A stretch of 64,000 nt of DNA from Lysobacteraceae bacterium (GTDB lineage Bacteria; Pseudomonadota; Gammaproteobacteria; Xanthomonadales; Xanthomonadaceae): assembly GCA_031263725.1 (NCBI GenBank), contig JAISFF010000007.1, forward strand, positions 1 through 64,000, in the 5' to 3' direction. Each line of letters begins with the position of its first letter. The first letter of the stretch is position 1. Below the pieces are notes generated by a model. The model searched no databases. It was not told where the DNA came from and worked only from the letters and a program-made list of their open reading frames with translations. The position numbers and the translations under genes were made by a program. This document shows, piece after piece, positions 56,725 through 64,000 of the stretch.

Positions 56725-57008
56725 GTGCCATTTGTCCCAATTCGACCGCTGCCTGTCTGCCTGTGTGTCGTAGGGTTGCCGCCAGGCGATGGTGGTACCA
56801 TCGGCGTTCGTCTGGTGCACGACATCATGTTCGATCGTTTGCCGGCAGTGCGGGGTATCGGTTCTCTGGGCAATCCCAAGGATGAGGGACATGCGGCGGC
56901 GGTGCGGTTTGCCTCCGGTGGCGGCGATGCTGTCCGCATCGTATTGAATGGCCGGTCCCCGTGCCTGTTGCCCCAGTTTGAACCCAGCCCCATAAAGCAA
57001 GAGATTTC
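56725..57008. other. Region between bfr terminator and nadA
   Basis: About 284 bases have no recognisable gene or clear promoter. AGAG lies 6-7 bases before the nadA ATG. No NAD-responsive operator was recognised. Confidence 0.5.
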
Positions 57009-58136
57009 ATGACGACTTCCTTCTCTTCCGATCATGTGCTGCCCGCCGAATATGCCAGTCTTTCGCCAGTGGAAATCGATGCAAGAATCATTGCCGCCAA
57101 ACAGGCCCTGGGAAACAAGACAGTGGTCCTGGCGCATTTCTATCAACGCGATGCGATCGTGAAACATGCCGATTTCGTCGGCGATTCTTTCCAGCTCTCG
57201 CGCACGGCGACCGCATTGCCGGATGCGCAGGCCATCGTGTTTTGCGGCGTGCATTTCATGACCGAGACCGCCGATATCCTGTCCGGTCAGGCGCAGGAAG
57301 TGATTCTGCCCAATCTCTCCGCCGGTTGTTCGATGGCCGATATGGCCAGCGTCGGGCAGGTGGAAGCGGCCTGGAAGGAATTGACCGGCCTATTCGGTGA
57401 TGGGGCCGAAACGGCGGGACGGGCGCCACTGGTTCCGGTGACCTATATCAATTCGTCGGCGGCGATCAAGGATTTCTGCGGCCGCCATGGCGGTATCGTC
57501 TGTACTTCTTCGAATGCCAGAGCGGTCCTGGAATGGGCCTTCGAGCGCGGCGAGCGCGTGGTGTTCTTTCCGGATCAGCATCTGGGACGCAATACCGCGA
57601 AGGCGATGGGCATTGCGCTGGACGACATGGTGATCTGGGTATCGCGCGCGCCGCTGGGCGGCAACGGCGAGGCCGCATTGCGCGAAGCGAAAGTGATTCT
57701 GTGGGATGGGTATTGCTCGGTGCACCAGCGGTTCAATGTGGAACAGATCGCCAGGGCCCGGGCGCAGCATCCGCAGGTCCGGGTCATCGTTCATCCAGAA
57801 TGTTCGATGGAAGTGGTGGATGCGGCGGATGTCAGCGGATCGACCGATCTGATTTCGAAAACGATCCAGGGCGCGGAGGCGGGCGGCGTCTTTGCTGTGG
57901 GAACCGAAATCAATCTGGTGCGGCGCTTGGCCGAGCAGAATCCCCAACACACCGTTTTTTCGCTCGATCCGGTGTTCTCTCCTTGTCCGACCATGTATCG
58001 GGTCCAGCCCGCGCATCTGGCCTGGGTCCTGGAGCGACTGATGGAGGGCGAGGCCGTCAATCGGATCCGGGTTCCGGGCGCGATCGCTACGGGTGCGCGG
58101 GTCGCATTGGAACGAATGCTCGCAGCGCAGCCATGA
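57009..58136 (+). CDS. nadA: Quinolinate synthase
   Basis: This 375-residue enzyme condenses iminoaspartate with dihydroxyacetone phosphate to quinolinate. The 4Fe-4S ligand cysteines lie in NLSAGCSMAD, RHGGIVCTSSNA and DPVFSPCPTMYR. VLAHFYQRD is the N-terminal substrate block. The end overlaps nadB by ATGA, so the two partners, which pass an unstable intermediate, are translated together. Confidence 0.95.
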   Translation: MTTSFSSDHVLPAEYASLSPVEIDARIIAAKQALGNKTVVLAHFYQRDAIVKHADFVGDSFQLSRTATALPDAQAIVFCGVHFMTETADILSGQAQEVILPNLSAGCSMADMASVGQVEAAWKELTGLFGDGAETAGRAPLVPVTYINSSAAIKDFCGRHGGIVCTSSNARAVLEWAFERGERVVFFPDQHLGRNTAKAMGIALDDMVIWVSRAPLGGNGEAALREAKVILWDGYCSVHQRFNVEQIARARAQHPQVRVIVHPECSMEVVDAADVSGSTDLISKTIQGAEAGGVFAVGTEINLVRRLAEQNPQHTVFSLDPVFSPCPTMYRVQPAHLAWVLERLMEGEAVNRIRVPGAIATGARVALERMLAAQP

Positions 58137-59680
58137 TCGTCATCGTAGGTTCCGGTCTGGCCGGACTGAGTGCCGCGCTGAAAGCCAGCGAGTATGCCGA
58201 CGTGCTGTTGGTCACGAAGGGGCGCATCGCCGATTCCAACACCCAGCACGCGCAGGGAGGCATTGCCGTGGCGATCGCCGAGGATGATAGTCCCGCGCGG
58301 CATGCCGCCGATACGCTGGCGGCGGGACACGGACTTTGCGACACGGATGCGGTGCGCATCCTGACCGAGGATGGCGCGCGGCGGATGCGCGAGCAGATCG
58401 AGGCCGGCACGCCGTTCGATCGCATCGACGGAAAGCTGAGTCGGGCGCTGGAGGCAGCGCACAGCATGCCGCGCGTGCTGCATTCCGGTGGCGACGCGAC
58501 CGGCGCCGTGATCGAAACCGCGATGATCGGACGTGTCGGCAAGCGTCCGGTGCGGGTGCTGGAGCATACCTTCCTTCGCGATTTCGAAGTCAGGAAGGGG
58601 CGCGTCGTCGGTGTGCGGGTGGTCCGCGACGGCATCGAAACCACGATTGCCGCCGATGCGGTGATACTGGCCAGCGGCGGTGCCGGACAGCTTTATGCGC
58701 ATACCACCAACCCGGCGGTGGCGACGGGCGATGGCGCGATGGCGGCATGGCGCGCGGGCGCGGTGCTGGCCGATTGCGAGTTCTTCCAGTTCCATCCGAC
58801 TTCGTTGGCGGTGCCCGGCAATGCGCTGATTTCCGAAGCCGTTCGCGGCGCGGGTGCGGTATTGCGCGACGAGAACGGCCGTCGCTTCATGCAGGATGCG
58901 CATCCACTGGCTGAGCTGGCGCCCCGGGATGTAGTGGCCGAAACCATTGCGCGGGTCATGCGCGAACAGAACGGGCGTCCGGTATTGCTGGATGCTACGG
59001 CGTTGGGAAACACGTTTTCCGAACGCTTTCCCAGCATCGCCGCTTCCTGCGCCGCCTGGGGCCTGGACCCGGGCAAGGAACCGTTGCCGGTGACGCCTGC
59101 GGCGCATTACTGGATGGGCGGCGTTCGCACCGATCTGGATGCGCGTACTTCGTTGCCCGGGTTGTATGCGGCCGGCGAAGTCGCCTGCACGGGCGTGCAT
59201 GGCGCCAATCGGCTGGCATCCAACTCGCTGCTGGAAGCAATGGTATTCGGTCATCGCGCCGCTTGTGCGGCGGCGGTCCCGGTCGAAGACCAGGACTGGC
59301 CGCAATGGCAGGCGATCCCGGTCACTCCGGTCGAAGCCCGTTCCGCATCGGACAATGTGCCCGGACTGGCCGATGTACAGCGCTTGATGTGGTCCGATGT
59401 CGGCATCAGTCGCAATGAATCCGGATTGGAGCGAGCGCGGCGACAGTTGCATGCGTGGAAGACAGGCCTGCGGGCGAATGCGGAGCCGGAGCCGGGCGTC
59501 TCCGAACTGGAACTGCGGAATCTGGTCGCATTGGGCGCCCTCATTGCGGAGGCTGCATTGAATCGGACCGAGTCCAGGGGGGCTCATCGCCGCGATGATT
59601 ATCCGCGGGCGGAACCGGCACAGGCGCGGCGTACTCATTATCGTTTTGCCGGCAGCGCTGATCCGGCCCATCCAGCCTGA
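58133..59680 (+). CDS. nadB: L-aspartate oxidase
   Basis: This 515-residue flavoenzyme oxidises aspartate to iminoaspartate for NadA. The FAD motif MIVIVGSGLAGLSAALKA begins the protein. NTQHAQGGIAVA and HGANRLASNSLLEAMVFG are family blocks, and a C-terminal helical domain follows. The ATG at 58133 overlaps the nadA stop. The last 30 residues are an Arg/Ala-rich tail. Confidence 0.95.
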   Translation: MIVIVGSGLAGLSAALKASEYADVLLVTKGRIADSNTQHAQGGIAVAIAEDDSPARHAADTLAAGHGLCDTDAVRILTEDGARRMREQIEAGTPFDRIDGKLSRALEAAHSMPRVLHSGGDATGAVIETAMIGRVGKRPVRVLEHTFLRDFEVRKGRVVGVRVVRDGIETTIAADAVILASGGAGQLYAHTTNPAVATGDGAMAAWRAGAVLADCEFFQFHPTSLAVPGNALISEAVRGAGAVLRDENGRRFMQDAHPLAELAPRDVVAETIARVMREQNGRPVLLDATALGNTFSERFPSIAASCAAWGLDPGKEPLPVTPAAHYWMGGVRTDLDARTSLPGLYAAGEVACTGVHGANRLASNSLLEAMVFGHRAACAAAVPVEDQDWPQWQAIPVTPVEARSASDNVPGLADVQRLMWSDVGISRNESGLERARRQLHAWKTGLRANAEPEPGVSELELRNLVALGALIAEAALNRTESRGAHRRDDYPRAEPAQARRTHYRFAGSADPAHPA

Positions 59681-59704
59681 CCGGGAACGGGAGAAAAGGT
59701 CCAT

Positions 59705-60562
59705 ATGATTGCTCCACGACTGTTGCGGGATACCGTAGCTTCCGCCTTGCACGAAGATGCGCCCTGGGGTGACCTCACCGTGCAGTCCTGTATTCCTGCG
59801 AACGCCATTGCGCGCGCCCGTCTGGTCGCGCGCGAAAAGGGCGTCTGGAGCGGAGGCATCGTATTCCGCGAAGCGTTCGTCCAGACCGATCCGCGTATCG
59901 ATGTGATTCTGCAGGTCGCGGAGGGCGCCCGGTTTTCGCGAGGTCAGGTGTTGGCGACCGTGGCGGGTCCGGCGCGCGGCGTATTGACCGCCGAGCGTAT
60001 CGCGCTCAATTTCGTGCAGCGGATGAGCGGTATTGCCACGCTGACGGCCGAGTACGTTTCCCGTGTCGCGGGCAGCCGCGCCCGCATCGTCGATACCCGC
60101 AAGACCACCCCGGGGTTGCGTGCATTCGAGAAATACGCAGTTACCTGCGGTGGCGGTTGCAATCACCGTTTCGGACTTTCCGATGCGGTGATGGTCAAGG
60201 ACAACCACCTGGCTATCCTGCGGGAAACGCTGGGTCTGGATGTGACCCAGGCCTTGCTCAGCCTGCGCCGATCACTGGGACATACAGTGCATGTCGAGGT
60301 GGAAGTGGATCGGCTCGATCAGATCGAGCCCGTGCTGGCCGCCAATGTCGATACGATCATGCTCGACAATTTCCCATTGGAGGACCTGCGCCGGGGCGTC
60401 GGGCAAGTGGCCGGCAGGGCGGTAGTGGAAGCCAGCGGAGGCGTCAATCTGGAAACCGTCGCTGCCATTGCAGCGACCGGTGTGGACATTATCTCGGTCG
60501 GTGCCTTGACTCATGGCGTCCGCAGTCTGGATCTGGGACTGGATGTGGAATTGGGTCCGTAA
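59705..60562 (+). CDS. nadC: Nicotinate-nucleotide pyrophosphorylase (quinolinate phosphoribosyltransferase)
   Basis: This 285-residue enzyme turns quinolinate and PRPP into nicotinate mononucleotide. Substrate-binding residues are in DTRKTTPGLRAFEKYAV, GGGCNHRFGLSDAVMVKDNH, and the C-terminal EASGGVNLETV and GVDIISVGALTH. It is the last gene of nadA-nadB-nadC. Confidence 0.95.
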   Translation: MIAPRLLRDTVASALHEDAPWGDLTVQSCIPANAIARARLVAREKGVWSGGIVFREAFVQTDPRIDVILQVAEGARFSRGQVLATVAGPARGVLTAERIALNFVQRMSGIATLTAEYVSRVAGSRARIVDTRKTTPGLRAFEKYAVTCGGGCNHRFGLSDAVMVKDNHLAILRETLGLDVTQALLSLRRSLGHTVHVEVEVDRLDQIEPVLAANVDTIMLDNFPLEDLRRGVGQVAGRAVVEASGGVNLETVAAIAATGVDIISVGALTHGVRSLDLGLDVELGP

Positions 60563-61413
60563 TCCGCAACCGCTTGTCGCGGACCGTTCGAGTTTGCAGA
60601 ACGAACAGGAGATCGTGTGGCCGGAAGATGGCGATATGCATCACGCTGCCGCCTCGAACGGAAGAACCTCCACTTCTGTCTCGGCACGTCCGGTTGCGAC
60701 AGGTTTTGCAGTTTTCACGATAATCACGCCGATTGCGATAATCAAATACGTTCTTTTGCTGGAATGCATCAGCGGTTCCGGGGGAAACATCGTGGTGTCT
60801 CTTTACTGCCGTGGTTGGCGTTCCCGCGTCGTGTTTCCACCCTGTCGCTGGCCAAGCACATCAAGGACTGTTTGCGCTGGCTGTACACCAAGGTGCGATC
60901 TGGTTGGCGGCCTGCGCTTGACGGTGTCGCGCTTCTTCATGGAACGGCTGGAAGCGACCAGTGATTGGCCGGAGGATCCGATGGAAGCTTTCCGCGCGGA
61001 TTTCGGAGATGGTCCGTAAGGTTCCGGAGGCGAGTGAACGGTTTTGGAATGGCGGCTTCGGCCGCCATTTCCTCGTCTGCTACCGCTGTCTTCCTGGGTG
61101 GCATCGAGTGGCGCAACGCAGCAGATGCTTACGGGAGATTCAGCTGACTGCGTGCGGAATATGGCCTGTCATCCGAGTGGCGCGGAGTTCATGACGAACA
61201 GTCGATCGAAGACATCGATAGCTTCTTTCGCGGGTCGCTTCCGGTCGCCGGAATGCATCTCCCAGTGGTGCACAGGGTAGACCGTTAACGTATCATTTCG
61301 GCGCGTTTTGATCCAATGCGGATATCACTTTCTTGTTTGCCTTTGGGGGCTTGTTTGATTCGAACCCGGCTCTATCGTCGCTGCGTGACCGCATTGTCTT
61401 CCGGGCAGTCTTC
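60563..61413. other. Long region without a recognisable gene
   Basis: About 850 bases follow nadC. Several open frames cross it (for example 60513-61019 and 60617-60964, rightward), but none has a ribosome site or a recognisable motif, and they overlap in conflicting frames. The base composition is less GC-rich in places (about 60700-60760). It may be a decayed gene or an acquired stretch at the border of the polysaccharide genes. Confidence 0.5.
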
Positions 61414-62379
61414 ATGCCGCTGGTGAGGATAGTCGCGCGCAACAACGGTGCGGGGCTGAGCCGCGACATGCGGCTGGTGCAGGATACGCTGAGGCTGGAC
61501 GGATTCGATACCGAACTGATCGGCTTCGATGACCACCGGCTAAAGACCTGGTGGCAGCAAAAGCAGCTGGAGTGCCGCCGCATACGTGCCGATGTCCAGA
61601 TCTTCATCGAACGGGTCTATGCGCGCACTCTGCCGCTGGCACGGCGCAACCTGCTGATCCCGAATCCCGAATGGTTCAAGGCGGAGTGGAAACCGGTCCT
61701 GTCCGCATTCGACAGGATCCTGTGCAAGTCCAGGGAAGCGGTGGAGGTCTTTTCCGGTCTGGGATGCCGCGCCGAGCATATCGCCTTCACCAGCGATGAT
61801 CGTTACGACGCCGGTGTGAAGCGCGAGCCGACGTTCTTCCATCTGGCCGGACGCAGCTCGGCCAAGGGCACTTCGCTGCTGACGGACATCTGGTCGTGTC
61901 ATCCGGAATGGCCGCCTCTGACTATCGTGCAGAGCCCGAAGAAGGCGAAGCCGATCGCGGCCCCGAACATCGATTACCGTCTCGGCTACAAGGACGACCG
62001 GGAACTGCGTGCTTTGCAGAACCGGCATGCGTTTCATCTTTGTCCCTCGGAGGCCGAAGGGTTCGGCCATTACATCGCGGAGGGCATGAGCGTGAAGGCG
62101 GTCGTGCTGACGACCGACGGGGCGCCGATGAACGAGTTGATCCAGCCGGACCGCGGTGTGCTGGTGGCGGCGCAAAGTTCGCTGCCGGACAATCTGGGCA
62201 TTCGCTATCGGGCGAATCCGGAGATGCTGGAAAGCGCGATCGAGTCGATGATGCGCATGCCGGAAGCCGAGCGCGAAGGAAAGGGCGAAGCCGCACGCGA
62301 CTTCTACCTGGATCAGCAAAAATATTTCAGGGGGCGATTGACGGAAGTAGTGCATGAAACAATGTCGGATGCTACCTGA
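61414..62379 (+). CDS. Glycosyltransferase, GT4-like
   Basis: This 321-residue protein begins MPLVRIVARNNGAGLSRDM, a typical GT-B start with a Gly-rich loop. The C-terminal half has CPSEAEGFGHYIAEGMS, the E-x7-E type nucleotide-sugar motif of GT4 enzymes, then TDGAPMNELI. In-frame TTG at 61333 is the alternative start. It is probably cytoplasmic and adds a sugar to a lipid-linked or LPS precursor. Context is an O-antigen ligase-like gene. Confidence 0.7.
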   Translation: MPLVRIVARNNGAGLSRDMRLVQDTLRLDGFDTELIGFDDHRLKTWWQQKQLECRRIRADVQIFIERVYARTLPLARRNLLIPNPEWFKAEWKPVLSAFDRILCKSREAVEVFSGLGCRAEHIAFTSDDRYDAGVKREPTFFHLAGRSSAKGTSLLTDIWSCHPEWPPLTIVQSPKKAKPIAAPNIDYRLGYKDDRELRALQNRHAFHLCPSEAEGFGHYIAEGMSVKAVVLTTDGAPMNELIQPDRGVLVAAQSSLPDNLGIRYRANPEMLESAIESMMRMPEAEREGKGEAARDFYLDQQKYFRGRLTEVVHETMSDAT

Positions 62380-62514
62380 TGAGCAATTTCGGAATTCGTT
62401 GCACCCCATTTCATGACGATGAGATGAAAAGCGGGTTTGTTTGACGCCCGGGTTCCTTGGAGTATCCCCAACGCGTCATTCAGACTCTGCCGCACGCGAT
62501 CATTTTCCCTTGTC

Positions 62515-63795
62515 ATGAAGCCCGCTGGTTCGACAACCGATGGTTCGATTCCTTCCAGGCGCGAAGCGCTGGCGGGAATGCTGTGCGCAATAGGGCTCGC
62601 ATCGCTGCCGGCGCTCGCCACGGTGGTACCGAAGGGGTATGTGCCTTTCGCCTTTTTTCTGGCGCTTTCGACCTGCATGGCCCCCAACGTGCTGGTGCGC
62701 CGGGTGCGCGAAATCGCGGTTCCCTTCTGGATCATCACCGCGACCATCGCCGCAGTCGTAGTCGTGCTCCTCTTCTCCATCTGGCACTTCGGGCTGTCCA
62801 TCGACGAGCTGCAACACCACAGCCGGTTGGTGGCGATTCCCTGGTGCATGATATGGGTCTATGCGCTCAACGGCGACAAGCGCTGGCTCTGGGCGGGAGC
62901 GCTGTTCGGAATATTGGCGACCAGCGCGCTGCTCTTCTACGAGACCTCGCGCAGCATCGAGCGCGCAGCGGGATGGAATTCCAATGCGATCGTGTTCGCC
63001 GATACCTTCATGGTCGTCATCGTCATGGCCATGCTGTGCGCCCCCAGGCGTTTCGAAATTCCGACCCTGATGATCGCGCTGCTGGGAATGCTGGCCATCT
63101 CGTTCACTGGTACGCGCAGCGTCTGGCCAGGCCTGCTGATCGCCATGGCGCTGATGATCCTGCGCTTGCGTTCCGGCGGACGCCGAAGCCGGTGGATCCT
63201 GCTGATTGCGATACTGGCCGCCATGGCCGCCGCTGTAATTTCCATGCCGGGTCTGAAGCAGCATGTGCGGATAGGAGAGCTGCGGCGGGATCTGAGTTTC
63301 TACGAACAGGGCAATCTGGATACTTCGTCCGGCGCCCGGGCGGAACGTCTGCTGGTGGCCTACCGTACGCTCATCAAACACCCGATGGCCGGTGTCGGCG
63401 TTGGACAATTCGATCGGGTCGCGATGAAGGCGGAGGTCCCGGCGTGCCGCGACAACGAATTGAAGCGCTGCGGTTTCGGCCATGCGCACAACGATCTGGC
63501 CGAGTGGTCGGCGACCATGGGCGTACCCGGCGGGTTGGCATTGAGTGCGATCTACCTCGTGCCGTTCGTCCTGATGGCCTATTGCTGGTGGCGTACGCCT
63601 GGCCGCCGGAACGACGCGGCGATCGCGGGAATGGTGTCGATGGCGGCGTTGGCCATCTGCGGCATGACGCAGTCGATGTTCGCGCATCAGAGCACCGCGT
63701 CGATACTGTCGGCGGTGGCCGGACTGATGCTGGGGTTGAGCCTGGGCGAAATGCGTCAGGCACAGGCCAGGGCCTCGGCATCCTTGGGCGAATGA
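62515..63795 (+). CDS. O-antigen ligase family (WaaL/Wzy_C) membrane protein
   Basis: This 426-residue inner-membrane protein has about ten to twelve hydrophobic helices. A large periplasmic loop near residues 280-340 contains RTLIKHPMAGVGVGQF and CGFGHAHNDLAEW. The H-x-H-N region with the G-x-G loop is characteristic of the Wzy_C/O-antigen ligase fold. It may join O-chain to lipid A-core or polymerise a surface glycan. ATG 62515 fits better than a TTG at 62437. Confidence 0.8.
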   Translation: MKPAGSTTDGSIPSRREALAGMLCAIGLASLPALATVVPKGYVPFAFFLALSTCMAPNVLVRRVREIAVPFWIITATIAAVVVVLLFSIWHFGLSIDELQHHSRLVAIPWCMIWVYALNGDKRWLWAGALFGILATSALLFYETSRSIERAAGWNSNAIVFADTFMVVIVMAMLCAPRRFEIPTLMIALLGMLAISFTGTRSVWPGLLIAMALMILRLRSGGRRSRWILLIAILAAMAAAVISMPGLKQHVRIGELRRDLSFYEQGNLDTSSGARAERLLVAYRTLIKHPMAGVGVGQFDRVAMKAEVPACRDNELKRCGFGHAHNDLAEWSATMGVPGGLALSAIYLVPFVLMAYCWWRTPGRRNDAAIAGMVSMAALAICGMTQSMFAHQSTASILSAVAGLMLGLSLGEMRQAQARASASLGE

Positions 63796-63829
63796 GGCAC
63801 CGGTTGCAGGGAGCCCTGTATCGATTCGG

Positions 63830-64000
63830 TCAGTTTTGCGGCCGGTATGCGATATCCGGATTCAGTTCCACCACGTCTACCGCCCCAAGCTTGTCGATGC
63901 CTTTTTCGCAGTAGGCGACACCGGATTCCCGGGTTTCCGCCAGGATCCGGTTGTTGGGCAGGTCGATGTCGTCGACATTCTCCTGGGCCCGCGACGAATG
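63830..64000 (-). CDS. C-terminal end of an unidentified protein (partial)
   Basis: A leftward frame runs in from the right edge and stops at 63830-63832. It gives 56 residues ending in YCEKGIDKLGAVDVVELN and PDIAYRPQN. Codon use is like that of neighbouring genes and it is convergent with the O-antigen ligase gene, 34 bases away. No family could be assigned from so short a tail. Confidence 0.55.
   Translation of the reverse strand, partial: HSSRAQENVDDIDLPNNRILAETRESGVAYCEKGIDKLGAVDVVELNPDIAYRPQN

Noticed and set aside
57791..60208. An 805-codon leftward open frame opposite nadA-nadB-nadC
   Set aside because: Antisense to three intact NAD genes; no motif.
60513..61019. A 168-codon rightward open frame overlapping the end of nadC
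   Set aside because: It starts inside nadC, has no ribosome site, and its residues (clusters of Trp, Arg, Cys) do not look like a real protein.

Overview
The window is GC-rich bacterial chromosome with dense, mostly ATGA- or GTGA-coupled genes. Several traits point to a member of the Xanthomonadaceae (gamma-proteobacteria). The argF product has the features of N-acetylornithine carbamoyltransferase rather than ordinary ornithine carbamoyltransferase. Acetylglutamate kinase is fused to an acetyltransferase domain. The clustered order argF-argG-GNAT-argE-argBA-(GNAT)-argC-argH-proB-proA is present, and there is a remnant of an XVIPCD domain, the secretion signal of Xanthomonadales type IV effectors. 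The genus cannot be fixed from this window.

Layout. 1-120 is the 3' end of an IS3-family element. It is followed by an orphan antitoxin-like gene and about 600 bases without a gene. 1152-4257 is a leftward cysS-sufE-MFS unit. 5060-15686 is the arginine/proline cluster, preceded by what looks like a ribosome-controlled attenuator: a leader peptide with Arg codons, an antiterminator and a terminator. 15787-22700 holds cell-envelope and housekeeping genes (phospholipase A, DUF456, cold-shock protein, two glycine-zipper proteins, a haem-motif protein, tcdA, tatD). 22778-25317 is GNAT-minC-minD-minE, read leftward. 25487-28661 is a DesK/NarL-type two-component pair plus an SRPBCC protein. 28808-31410 holds a DUF423 protein, a DNA glycosylase, a cytochrome b561 and a VanY-type peptidase.

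31743-38328 is a complete phosphate regulon, Pho box-pstSCAB-phoU-phoB-phoR, in one direction. Next come a small lipoprotein, a thiolase and a lipoprotein-type subtilisin autotransporter (40388-43144). A broken IS5-family element and endonuclease V follow. 44572-54339 is assimilatory sulfate reduction in two divergent arms, cysJ-cysI-cysH-cysG leftward and TSUP permease-cysD-cysNC rightward. Together they take sulfate through APS and PAPS to sulfite and sulfide, and make the sirohaem needed by CysI. 54540-56669 is an iron-storage locus: bfd, a decayed XVIPCD effector remnant, and two bacterioferritins with complementary active-site losses. 57009-60562 is the de novo NAD operon nadA-nadB-nadC. 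About 850 bases without a recognisable gene lead to surface-polysaccharide genes (a glycosyltransferase, an O-antigen ligase-like protein and the end of one more gene) at the right edge.

The most interesting signals are the putative arginine attenuator upstream of argF, the frameshifted XVIPCD effector fragment next to the ferritin genes, the haem-only/ferroxidase-only bacterioferritin pair, and the decayed acetyltransferase inside the arg operon. No tRNA, rRNA or CRISPR array was seen.
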